From TC-15 sp034437275 (GTDB lineage: Bacteria; Chloroflexota; Anaerolineae; Aggregatilineales; Aggregatilineaceae): a stretch of DNA of 7,357 nucleotides. Shown here piece after piece: positions 1 through 6,065 of the stretch. A program made the translations under genes and the position numbers. The notes beneath the pieces are model-generated. The model saw nothing but the letters and a program-made list of their open reading frames with translations. It was not told the DNA's origin and ran no database searches. The number at the start of each line of letters is the position of its first letter. Position 1 is the first letter of the stretch. The stretch lies in the NCBI GenBank assembly GCA_034437275.1, contig DAOTUD010000162.1:1-7357 (forward strand). The letters run 5' to 3'.

Positions 1-350
1 AGATCGACAAACTGTGTCTGGCGCAGGTGCGGTTCCAGGTCAGGTGCGACATCGCCCGGATACTCGGTCTTGGGGCGTACAATCACCGGCAGGAACTGCT
101 TCTGCAGGCGCAGCGCTTCGCGGAATTCCGCCTGGCAGTACAGTGATGCGAGCGAGTCGTTCGAGACGAGGTAGATGAACAGATCGCACCTGGCGACCTC
201 ACGCAGGATCATCGCCCACCAGTCGACGCCGCCGTGAATGTCGTCATCAAACCACACGCTGTCGTGGCCGTACATCCGGCGCAGCAGCGGCACAATCTCG
301 TCCACGAATTGACGGTCGGCCCGGCTGTAGGAAATGAAAATGCGCGACAT
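1..350 (-). CDS. TIR-domain protein, N-terminal part (runs off window edge)
   Basis: The reading frame is open from an ATG at 350 down to base 3 and continues outside the window, so only the first 116 residues are visible. They form almost a whole TIR domain. The start is MSRIFISYSRADRQFV (residues 1-16, the betaA strand and box 1). Next come a WFDDDIHGG loop (33-41), an acidic and hydrophobic strand DLFIYLVSNDS (56-66), and YCQAEFREAL (71-80). E75 sits where NAD-cleaving TIR domains carry their catalytic glutamate, and the strand FLPVIV follows (86-91). A GGGGGGGAG run ends 3 bases upstream of the ATG, a close but plausible ribosome binding site. Bacterial TIR domains usually act as NADases or make nucleotide signals in anti-phage defence, normally fused to a sensing or effector module. 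Here that partner lies outside the window, so defence is an inference. The gene is divergent from prfA and has its own promoter. The domain call is firm; the full architecture is unknown. Confidence 0.88.
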   Translation of the reverse strand, partial: MSRIFISYSRADRQFVDEIVPLLRRMYGHDSVWFDDDIHGGVDWWAMILREVARCDLFIYLVSNDSLASLYCQAEFREALRLQKQFLPVIVRPKTEYPGDVAPDLEPHLRQTQFVD

Positions 351-394
351 GACTCCCCCCCACGTGCACGGCGGCTTACGGAACTGGGTACCCT

Positions 395-423
395 ATTATG
401 CGCGGACCGCGCGCGCCCGTCAA
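395..423 (-). promoter_or_regulatory. sigma70-like promoter of the TIR gene
   Basis: Read on the minus strand, TTGACG (423-418) is followed by exactly 17 bases and then CATAAT (400-395). Each hexamer matches the consensus at five of six positions. Transcription would start near 388, giving a leader of about 38 bases before the ATG at 350. The region is otherwise very GC-rich, so the match stands out. It is unsupported by any experiment. Confidence 0.6.
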
Positions 424-453
424 ACCCCGCCATCCCGCCGCCGGGCCGTTTTG

Positions 454-462
454 TGGTATAAT
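454..462 (+). promoter_or_regulatory. extended -10 promoter of the prfA operon
   Basis: TGGTATAAT is a perfect extended -10 element (TG, one base, TATAAT at 457-462). No -35 hexamer is visible 16-18 bases upstream, where the sequence is C-rich, which fits the extended -10 class. The predicted start, near 469, gives a leader of about 50 bases before the prfA ATG at 522. Confidence 0.6.
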
Positions 463-484
463 CGCGCCAATCAGGTTTGATGAT

Positions 485-507
485 AAGCCCCCGGTTTGGG
501 GCTTTTC
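485..507 (+). promoter_or_regulatory. terminator-like hairpin in the prfA leader (possible attenuator)
   Basis: AAGCCCC (485-491) pairs with GGGGCTT (498-504) around a 6-base loop. The 3' arm runs into a short TTTT tract (503-506). It lies between the predicted transcription start and the prfA ribosome binding site (GAGGT, 512-516). On the minus strand no T tract follows, so the structure is oriented with prfA. It could be an attenuator or a leftover terminator of a gene formerly upstream. It is short, and the T tract is weak. Confidence 0.4.
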
Positions 508-521
508 TAATGAGGTTAGCA

Positions 522-1601
522 ATGGTAGACACGACATTACTGGACAAGCTCGCCGGGGTCGAGGCGCGCTACGAGGAACTCGAGCGCATGATCGCCGACC
601 CGGCCAACGTCAACGATTACGAAAAAGTGGCCGAATACGCCCAGGAGCGCGCCGAACTGCAAGACATCGTCGCGCTGACGCGCCGCTACCGGCAGGCCAT
701 CGACGAGCTGGGGCAGGCCCAGGCGCTGCTGGACGATCCCGACATGGCCGAACTGGCCCGCGAGGAGATCGCCCGCATCGAGGCGCTGCTGCCGGGTATG
801 GAAGACCGGCTGCGGCGGATGCTGCTGCCCAAAGACCCGCGCGACGACAAAAACGTCATCGTCGAGATCCGCGCCGGGGCGGGCGGCGACGAGGCCGGCA
901 TCTTCGCGGCGGACCTGTTCCGCATGTACGCGCGCTATGCCGAAGGCCAGGGCTGGAAGGTGGAAACTGTCAGCAGCCACGAGACCGGCGTCGGCGGCTT
1001 CAAGGAAGTGATCTTCGAGGTGCGCGGCAGGGGGGCCTATTCGCGGCTCAAGTACGAAAGCGGCGTGCACCGCGTGCAGCGCGTGCCTGTCACCGAAAGC
1101 CAGGGCCGCATCCACACCTCGACCGCGACGGTCGCGGTGCTGGCCGAGATCGACGACGTGGAGATCGAGATCAACCCCAACGACCTCCAGATCGACACCT
1201 ACCGCTCCGCCGGGGCCGGCGGCCAGAGCGTGCAGAAGAACGAGACGGCGATCCGCATCACGCATCTGCCGTCCGGGATCGTGGTCGCGTGCCAGGACGA
1301 GCGCAGCCAGCTCCAGAACAAGACGCGCGCGATGTCGATCCTGCGCGCCAAGCTGTACGATATCGAGCAGGAACGGATCCGCAGCGCGCAGGACGCCGAC
1401 CGGCGCTCGCAGGTTGGCTCCGGGGACCGCAGCGAGAAAATCCGCACCTACAACTTCCCGCAGAACCGCGTCACCGATCACCGCATCGGGATGAGCAGCC
1501 ACCACCTGTCCGCCATCCTGGATGGTGACCTGGACGAGTTCATCGACGAACTGGCGACCCGCGAAGAGGCCGAACGGCTGCAAGCCATCGAAGCCGGATG
1601 A
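522..1601 (+). CDS. prfA: peptide chain release factor 1 (RF1)
   Basis: RF1 reads UAA and UAG in the ribosomal A site and triggers release of the finished peptide. The product is 359 residues, the usual RF1 length. The N-terminal coiled domain covers about 1-100. Next comes the conserved block IRAGAGGDEAGIFAADLF (116-133). The codon-recognition tripeptide is PVT (189-191, inside RVPVTESQGRIHTS), which fits the RF1 PxT pattern and not the RF2 SPF. The catalytic loop has GGQ at 233-235, and the C-terminal block KIRTYNFPQNRVTDHRI is at 306-322. I chose the ATG at 522 because GAGGT sits 5 bases upstream and the protein then begins like other RF1s. An in-frame ATG at 477 would add 15 unrelated residues and include the leader hairpin. 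The residues after GGQ (SVQKNETAIR) differ slightly from the common HVNTTxSAVR form. It is the first gene of an operon and overlaps prmC by 4 bases. Confidence 0.97.
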   Translation: MVDTTLLDKLAGVEARYEELERMIADPANVNDYEKVAEYAQERAELQDIVALTRRYRQAIDELGQAQALLDDPDMAELAREEIARIEALLPGMEDRLRRMLLPKDPRDDKNVIVEIRAGAGGDEAGIFAADLFRMYARYAEGQGWKVETVSSHETGVGGFKEVIFEVRGRGAYSRLKYESGVHRVQRVPVTESQGRIHTSTATVAVLAEIDDVEIEINPNDLQIDTYRSAGAGGQSVQKNETAIRITHLPSGIVVACQDERSQLQNKTRAMSILRAKLYDIEQERIRSAQDADRRSQVGSGDRSEKIRTYNFPQNRVTDHRIGMSSHHLSAILDGDLDEFIDELATREEAERLQAIEAG

Positions 1602-2449
1602 TCCGGGACGTGGGGGAGGCGTTGGCCTGGGCGCGGGAGGTGTTGGCCGGAGCCGCACACAGCGAACCACTGGACGCCGCGCTCCTGCTGGCGCACGTGA
1701 CGGGGGTCGCCCGCGCGCTGCTGGTCGCCTACCCGGAGCGCGAGTTAACGCCGGGGCAGGCCGTGCATTTCCGCGAACTGGTCGAGCAGCGGGCCGCCGG
1801 GACGCCGGTCGCTTACCTGACCGGTCATCGCGCGTTCTATGACCGCGACTTCATCGTTTCGCCCGATGTGTTGATTCCACGCCCGGAAAGCGAGCACCTG
1901 ATCGGCTGCGTGCGCGCGTGGGCGGGCGACCGGGCTGGGCTGCGCGTCGTCGACGTGGGGACCGGCAGCGGCGCGCTGGCAATCACCCTGGCGGCGCATC
2001 TGCGCGCGGCGCGCGTGTGGGCGGTCGATGTGTCGGCGGCGGCGCTGGCCATCGCCCGGCAGAACGCGGCGCGGCACAACGTCGCGATCACGGTGGTGCA
2101 GGGCGATGTGCTGGAGCCGTTGCTCCAGGCCGCGCAGCCCGTCGACCTGATCGTCGCCAATCTGCCCTACATTCCGCGCGCGGACCTGGCCGACCTGGAC
2201 GTCGCCTGCCACGAGCCGGCGCTTGCCCTGGACGGCGGCCCGGATGGCCTGGACGTGATCCGGTGGCTGCTGGCGCAGGCTCCGCAGGTACTCACCGCCG
2301 GGGGTTTCCTGGCGCTGGAGGTCGGCGCGGGGCAGGGCGCAGCAGTGCGGGCGCTGGCGGCGGCGGCGTTTCCCGGCGCGACGATCTGCGTCGAGCAGGA
2401 TTACGCCGGACATGACCGCATTGTGTGCATTGAGAGGGGGCACGAATAG
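1598..2449 (+). CDS. prmC: release factor glutamine N5-methyltransferase
   Basis: PrmC (HemK) transfers a methyl group from S-adenosylmethionine to the glutamine of the GGQ loop in release factors. Its substrate is therefore the product of the gene just upstream. The 283-residue protein has an N-terminal helical recognition domain (about 1-75, ending GTPVAYLTG) and the family hallmark LIPRPESE (92-99). The SAM-binding motif I is VVDVGTGSGA (117-126), with an acidic residue D144 after the second strand. The family active-site motif is normally NPPY; here it is NLPY (188-191, in IVANLPYIP). NLPY still offers the asparagine and tyrosine that hold the glutamine amide. The ATG overlaps the prfA stop (ATGA), which indicates translational coupling. 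Context and the PRPESE motif separate it from RlmA/KsgA-type enzymes that also use NLPY. Confidence 0.94.
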   Translation: MIRDVGEALAWAREVLAGAAHSEPLDAALLLAHVTGVARALLVAYPERELTPGQAVHFRELVEQRAAGTPVAYLTGHRAFYDRDFIVSPDVLIPRPESEHLIGCVRAWAGDRAGLRVVDVGTGSGALAITLAAHLRAARVWAVDVSAAALAIARQNAARHNVAITVVQGDVLEPLLQAAQPVDLIVANLPYIPRADLADLDVACHEPALALDGGPDGLDVIRWLLAQAPQVLTAGGFLALEVGAGQGAAVRALAAAAFPGATICVEQDYAGHDRIVCIERGHE

Positions 2450-2451
2450 AC

Positions 2452-3066
2452 ATGGCGCGCATTATCTCGATTGACTTTCCCGAAGCGCCGGCGCTGGCCG
2501 CTGCCGCACTGGAGTCCGATCAACTGATCGTGTTCCCCACCGATACCGTGTACGGGGTGGCGGCCCGGCTGGACGAAGCCGCCATCGAGCGCATTTACGC
2601 CGCCAAAAAACGCGCCATCGAAAAGGCGATCCCGGTGCTGCTGGCCGCGCCGGACGCAGTGAGCCAGGTGGCGCGCAGCTTTCCGGACTGGGCGCAGCGG
2701 TTGGCGGACCGTTTTTGGCCCGGCCCGTTGACGCTGGTGCTGCCCAAACGCGACGACCTGCCGCCGAACCTGTCCACGCTGCCGACGGTCGGCGTGCGGG
2801 TGCCGGATTACACCTTCGCGCGGACGCTGATCGCTGCGGCGGGCGGCGCGCTGGCCGTGACGAGCGCCAATCGCTCCGACGAGCCCCCGGCCTGCACCAT
2901 CCAGGCCGCGATCCGCTACCTGAACGCTGCCGTCGCGCTGTACCTGGACGGGGGCGCGTGTGCGGGCGGGGTGCCCTCGACGGTGGTCACGCTGGCCGGC
3001 GACGAGCTGCGCGTGCTGCGCGAAGGGCCGATCAGCGCGCGGGCGCTCCGGGCTGTGTTAGAGTAG
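2452..3066 (+). CDS. tsaC: L-threonylcarbamoyladenylate synthase (Sua5/YrdC/YwlC family)
   Basis: This enzyme condenses threonine, bicarbonate and ATP into threonylcarbamoyl-AMP, the donor for t6A at position 37 of ANN-decoding tRNAs. At 204 residues it is the short TsaC/YwlC form, lacking the C-terminal extension of full Sua5. Visible motifs are VFPTDTVYG (27-35, substrate pocket), the basic KKR (52-54), WPGPLTLVL (89-97), VGVRVPD (113-119), TSANRSDEPP (137-146, the family SAN motif) and VPSTVV (174-179), with LREGPIS near the C-terminus. The ATG is 2 bases after the prmC stop. A purine-rich GAGAGGGGG at 2432-2440, inside the end of prmC, is the likely ribosome binding site although 11 bases away. 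The prfA-prmC-tsaC order occurs in other bacteria, for example Bacillus subtilis. No terminator is visible after the stop. Confidence 0.93.
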   Translation: MARIISIDFPEAPALAAAALESDQLIVFPTDTVYGVAARLDEAAIERIYAAKKRAIEKAIPVLLAAPDAVSQVARSFPDWAQRLADRFWPGPLTLVLPKRDDLPPNLSTLPTVGVRVPDYTFARTLIAAAGGALAVTSANRSDEPPACTIQAAIRYLNAAVALYLDGGACAGGVPSTVVTLAGDELRVLREGPISARALRAVLE

Positions 3067-3122
3067 GGGATAGAACGCCAGTACTAAAAATCTGTGCAAA
3101 CGCTGTGTTTTGTGGGGTTGCA

Positions 3123-3131
3123 TGTTACAAT
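3123..3131 (+). promoter_or_regulatory. extended -10 promoter of the AAA+ gene
   Basis: TGTTACAAT is an extended -10 element (TG, one base, TACAAT at 3126-3131), one mismatch from consensus in the hexamer. No -35 is evident at 15-18 bases, as for the prfA promoter. The predicted start near 3138 gives a leader of roughly 30 bases. The 100-base spacer between tsaC and the AAA+ gene is clearly more AT-rich than the genes on either side. Confidence 0.45.
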
Positions 3132-3166
3132 TAGCTCAGAGAAACCAAAGAAAGTAAAGGATAGCT

Positions 3167-4579
3167 ATGGGTCGCCGTTCATCAATGTTGCGTAGGAAAC
3201 TGTTGGCTGGGAACCGGTTGGGTGATGATATGGCTTCGGAAAAGCGGATGATGCGGTACGAACGCCTGGCCCTGTGGGCGCAGGAAGAATGGGAAAAACG
3301 ACACGGCGACGAACCTTACCAGTTGCTCTGGGCCTCCGAAAGTTGTGGGAACCGCGTGGCCCAGTCGCGGGTCAAGCCGCGCCGCCGGCTGCGGGGCAAG
3401 TCGTACTACATTGCCATGGAGCAGCTCGCGTGTGAGGAAGTGATCTCGATCAGCGAGTACGTCGTCCCCCGGCGCAAGCCGGTATTGGGGGAGACGGTCG
3501 GCGCGTTTATGTTCACCTTCGAGCACCCCGACGGGGATTACGACGTACTGTACGTCAGTTCGTACTACCGCGACGACGATCCGAACATCGTTGCGATCGC
3601 GCTCGTCCCGCTGGATCACCTCGCGTCGTGGGTGCACTTCGAGTCGCTGTGCAACGAAGCGGTGCGCCGCCCCACCCGCCGCCAGGACGTGTACATTATC
3701 GGCGGCACCAACGCCTATTTCAAGCCGACCGTCGACTGGGACGCGGTCATCTTGCCGCCGCACATCAAAGACGACCTGTACTCCGACATGGAAGCGTTCT
3801 TCAAGGACGGGGTGTCGATCTACCAGGAGCTGAACCTGGCCCCGTTCCGTAAGCTGCTGCTGGTCGGGCCGCCGGGCACCGGGAAGACCATGCTCTGCGC
3901 GGCGATGGCCAAGCTGGCGCTCAAGAAGAAGCGGGTCGTGGTCTACGTCTCCGGCGCAGACGACGACGGCGCGTCGTTCCACAAGATTCACCACGCGCTG
4001 AACGTCGTCGCCAACGCCGGGTATCCCGTGCTGCTGATCGTCGAGGAGATCGACGTCTACCTGCGCAAGGACGACAAGGCACGCATCCTCAACGTGCTCG
4101 ACGGGCTGGAGTCGCCCAACAACTCGCGCGGGGCGCTGCTGCTGGCCACCACCAACTACCCGGAAGTCATCGACGAGCGCATCGCCAAGCGCCCGGGGCG
4201 CATGGACCGCATCCTGGTGATCCCGCCCATCCAAAACGAGGAACTGGCCCGGCAGATGTTGGCGCACTACATGGGGCCGCAGTGGAAGGCGGAGCACGGC
4301 GCGGCGGTGCAGTATATGGTTGGGCAGACCGGGGCGTTTGTGCGCGAAGTGGCGCTGCACGCGCGGATGCTGGCCGCCCACAACCAACAGCGCCAGGTCG
4401 ACCTGGAAACGCTGATGCAGTCCGTGCGCAGTCTGTCCAACCAGATGAACACCGGCGACAACCTGATGCCGCACCGCCGCATCGGATTCGGGGCGGGGGG
4501 CAACGGCTTTGGCGCGCTGGAGAATTACGAGCCGGAGCCGCCCCTCGCCGAGCCGGACACCACCAGCGGGGACGAGTAG
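3167..4579 (+). CDS. stand-alone AAA+ ATPase with unrecognised N-terminal half
   Basis: The 470-residue protein has an AAA+ module in its second half. Walker A is GPPGTGKT (234-241). Walker B is LLIVEEID (289-296), where glutamate E293 replaces the usual aspartate but the catalytic glutamate E294 is kept. Sensor 1 is LLLATTN (324-330). RPGRMDR (342-348) supplies arginine-finger residues R345 and R348 as in the FtsH/CDC48/BCS1 group. A sensor-2-like helix FVREVALHAR lies at 391-400. Residues 1-30 are very basic; about 50-200 form a mixed fold I do not recognise, including a YDVLYVSSYYRDD strand region (125-137). The C-terminus (about 440-470) is glycine-rich, then acidic, and probably disordered. 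No membrane segment or protease domain is seen. AAAGGA 5 bases upstream supports this ATG. It is transcribed alone, ending at a strong terminator. The likely role is remodelling of protein substrates in the cytoplasm; the substrate is unknown. Confidence 0.85.
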   Translation: MGRRSSMLRRKLLAGNRLGDDMASEKRMMRYERLALWAQEEWEKRHGDEPYQLLWASESCGNRVAQSRVKPRRRLRGKSYYIAMEQLACEEVISISEYVVPRRKPVLGETVGAFMFTFEHPDGDYDVLYVSSYYRDDDPNIVAIALVPLDHLASWVHFESLCNEAVRRPTRRQDVYIIGGTNAYFKPTVDWDAVILPPHIKDDLYSDMEAFFKDGVSIYQELNLAPFRKLLLVGPPGTGKTMLCAAMAKLALKKKRVVVYVSGADDDGASFHKIHHALNVVANAGYPVLLIVEEIDVYLRKDDKARILNVLDGLESPNNSRGALLLATTNYPEVIDERIAKRPGRMDRILVIPPIQNEELARQMLAHYMGPQWKAEHGAAVQYMVGQTGAFVREVALHARMLAAHNQQRQVDLETLMQSVRSLSNQMNTGDNLMPHRRIGFGAGGNGFGALENYEPEPPLAEPDTTSGDE

Positions 4580-4625
4580 CCGCCACCTGCTATCCCGCCT
4601 CGCTGCGGGACAGCTTCGCGTTATT

Positions 4626-4658
4626 GGGGGACACCGCCCGGTGTCCCCTCATTTTTTT
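4626..4658 (+). terminator. intrinsic terminator of the AAA+ gene
   Basis: GGGGACACC (4627-4635) pairs perfectly with GGTGTCCCC (4640-4648) around a 4-base GCCC loop. A further G-T pair sits at its base. After TCA comes a run of seven T (4652-4658). The T run lies only on the plus-strand side, so it ends the AAA+ transcript and insulates the downstream mgtC gene. A smaller hairpin, TCCCGC/GCGGGA (4593-4598 with 4605-4610), lies between the stop codon and this terminator and has no T tract. Confidence 0.85.
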
Positions 4659-4752
4659 GCTACCTTGCAAAATACACTCCTCCGCCCCGGCGTGTGCCGA
4701 TTGCCAAACATGACCGTGATCTTTAGCACTAGTGAGCCGCTGGGCTGGCGTT

Positions 4753-4758
4753 TATAGT
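4753..4758 (+). promoter_or_regulatory. weak -10 candidate for the mgtC-like gene
   Basis: TATAGT lies 37 bases upstream of the ATG at 4796, the only good -10-like hexamer between the terminator and the gene. The best -35 at 17 bases (TAGTGA, 4730-4735) is poor and there is no extended TG. I found no magnesium-sensing leader or riboswitch-like structure in 4659-4795. Confidence 0.25.
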
Positions 4759-4795
4759 GGGAAAGAGTTGGGGAAAAGGCGTTAGAGTGTGACCG

Positions 4796-5230
4796 ATGAG
4801 CGCACAGGCGCAGCTTGAGTCGCTGATTCCGATGGCAGTTGCGTTGGTCCTGGCCGGGGTGATCGGCCTGGACCGCGAATGGCATCGCAGCCCGGCGGGC
4901 ATCCGCACGCACATGATGGTCGGCATGGGGTCGGCTTTGGTCATGGTGCTGGCGTCCGCGTTGTATGACGAACAGTCCGCCGCGCGCCTGGCGGCCAACG
5001 TCATTACCGGCATTGGGTTTCTGGGCGCAGGTGTGATCGTCCGCCGCAAGTCGGAAGTGCACGAGCTAACTACCGCCGCCTCGATCTGGTTTGTGGCGAT
5101 GGTGGGCCTGGCCGCGGGGGCCAAGCTGTACATTCTGGCAGGGGGTGCCACCGCGTTAGGCTGGTTTGTGCTGGCGGTGCTGCGCTGGTTGACAAAAAGA
5201 GCGTGGCCGGATGATGAACTGCCGGGTTAA
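4796..5230 (+). CDS. MgtC/SapB-family membrane protein, short form
   Basis: The 144-residue product is hydrophobic, with about four membrane segments: roughly 10-25, 41-57, 67-83 and 95-130 (the last may be two). It carries the family signatures GLDREWHRSPAGIRTHM (24-40), VITGIGFLGAGVIVRR (69-84) and LTTAASIW (91-98). MgtC proteins of pathogens help survival at low magnesium and restrain the F-type ATP synthase; most environmental homologues have no proven role. This one stops after the membrane domain, with only a short WLTKRAWPDDELPG tail, so it lacks the cytoplasmic ACT-like domain of Salmonella MgtC. The ribosome binding site is weak (GAG around 4785). It may be a stand-alone transcription unit. 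Its stop codon overlaps that of the convergent response regulator. The family call is firm, the function is not. Confidence 0.9.
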   Translation: MSAQAQLESLIPMAVALVLAGVIGLDREWHRSPAGIRTHMMVGMGSALVMVLASALYDEQSAARLAANVITGIGFLGAGVIVRRKSEVHELTTAASIWFVAMVGLAAGAKLYILAGGATALGWFVLAVLRWLTKRAWPDDELPG

Positions 5231-5901
5231 TGTTCGTCGTCAGCCGGCAGATGGCGCTCGATGTGGTTTTTCACGGCAAACACGGCAGCTTCGGCCCGGT
5301 TGGAAACCTGGAGCTTGCTCAGGATATTGCCGACATAGTTCCGGACAGTACCTTCGCCCAGGAACAACTGGGCCGCGATCTCACGGTTAGTCAATCCTTC
5401 GACCATCAGCGCCAGAATCCGCATTTCCTGCGGCGTGAGTTCGGAGAAGGCCGACGCTTCCTTGACCTGGGCGGCTTCGCGCACCTCTTCGAGCAGGGCT
5501 TTGGTCATCGAGGGGTCGATCAGGGCGTCGCCGCGCCCGACCGTCCGGATCGCGTCCACCAGATCGGTACTGCCCACACGCTTGAGGACGTAGCCAACGG
5601 CACCGGCGCGGACCGCGTCCATCACCAGTTCGTCCTCGGCATAGGATGTGAGCATGATCACTTTGGTGGCGTCCAGGTCGTCGTTGATCTGTTCGCAGGC
5701 TTCGATGCCCGACAGACCGCCCGGCATTCGGATGTCCATCACGACGATATCGGGCTGGTGGGCCTGGGCCTGGCGGACGGCTTCGACGCCGCTTTCGGCT
5801 TCGGCCACGACGGTGAAGTCGGGCTGCTGTTCGAGCAGGGATTTCAGTCCGGCTCGTACAACGGCATGGTCATCGACAATCAATATGCGTAATGGGGTCA
5901 C
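5227..5901 (-). CDS. NarL/DosR-family response regulator
   Basis: The N-terminal receiver domain has the acidic pair D10-D11 (ILIVDDHAVVRAG), the phospho-acceptor D56 (VVMDIRMPG), T85 and the conserved lysine K107 (GYVLKR). The C-terminal LuxR-type helix-turn-helix (about 154-215) includes ELTPQEMRIL, GLTNREIA and GTVRNYVGNILSKL, whose recognition helix resembles DosR/DevR. I chose the GTG at 5901 (224 residues) because GGAG at 5911-5908 lies 6 bases upstream. It also gives MTPLRILIVDDH, the usual start for these proteins. An in-frame ATG at 5916 adds five residues but has no visible ribosome binding site. The loop after D56 reads MPGGLSGIEA, one residue longer than the common MPGMDGIEA. The gene diverges from a histidine kinase, its probable partner. 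Its target promoters are unknown, though autoregulation across the divergent spacer is likely. Confidence 0.93.
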   Translation of the reverse strand: MTPLRILIVDDHAVVRAGLKSLLEQQPDFTVVAEAESGVEAVRQAQAHQPDIVVMDIRMPGGLSGIEACEQINDDLDATKVIMLTSYAEDELVMDAVRAGAVGYVLKRVGSTDLVDAIRTVGRGDALIDPSMTKALLEEVREAAQVKEASAFSELTPQEMRILALMVEGLTNREIAAQLFLGEGTVRNYVGNILSKLQVSNRAEAAVFAVKNHIERHLPADDEH

Positions 5902-5954
5902 AGGTTTCTCCGGCATGGGGTTTCGTCAAAGTTTCCAGTTGAGCGCCTTTCCAG

Positions 5955-5960
5955 ATTATA
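5955..5960 (-). promoter_or_regulatory. -10 box of the response regulator gene
   Basis: On the minus strand a perfect TATAAT (5960-5955) stands in the sequence CATTGTATAATCTGG. No convincing -35 is seen at 16-18 bases (CTGGTT, 5983-5978, at 17). Transcription would start near 5948, giving a leader of about 47 bases before the GTG at 5901. Confidence 0.5.
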
Positions 5961-5989
5961 CAATGAGGCAGTTTAAAAACCAGTCTTAA

Positions 5990-6001
5990 AATCACGTGTT
6001 T
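5990..6001 (+). promoter_or_regulatory. CACGTG-centred palindrome, candidate operator
   Basis: AATCACGTGTTT is a 12-base inverted repeat with one mismatched pair around a perfect CACGTG core. It sits in the AT-rich spacer between the divergent regulator and kinase promoters, where a dimeric LuxR-type regulator could act on both. A CACGTG core alone can arise by chance, and no second copy was found in the spacer. Confidence 0.3.
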
Positions 6002-6027
6002 GTGTCTATTTTCATTATAAATATACA
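6000..6027 (+). promoter_or_regulatory. possible promoter of the histidine kinase gene
   Basis: TTGTGT (6000-6005) and TATACA (6022-6027) are 16 bases apart, and TATAAA (6016-6021) offers an overlapping second -10. The stretch 5999-6033 is the most AT-rich in the window, so several -10-like hexamers occur and the exact choice is uncertain. The start would be about 30 bases before the ATG at 6066. Confidence 0.35.
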
Positions 6028-6065
6028 TAAAATGTGTAAGTTCGTACAGGATTGTGGTGGTGACA

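Noticed and set aside
477..521. Upstream ATG at 477 as the prfA start
   Set aside because: It would add 15 residues not typical of RF1 and would translate through the leader hairpin; the ATG at 522 has GAGGT at proper distance.
209..547. Minus-strand open frame of 112 codons across the TIR gene start and prfA start
   Set aside because: It overlaps the TIR gene in another frame, spans both promoters, and its protein has low-complexity R/S/T content.
537..1670. Long minus-strand open frame of 377 codons opposite prfA
   Set aside because: It is the antisense shadow of prfA in GC-rich DNA; its protein is full of H, R, V, D and A with no recognisable domain, while the plus strand is unmistakable RF1.
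3182..4474. Minus-strand open frame of 430 codons opposite the AAA+ gene
   Set aside because: The product is an H/V/R/Q-rich shadow without motifs, and the plus frame has complete AAA+ motifs with a good ribosome binding site.
4659..4795. Possible magnesium riboswitch or small gene before the mgtC-like gene
   Set aside because: The spacer is only 137 bases, shows no long stable stems, and no short frame with a ribosome binding site.
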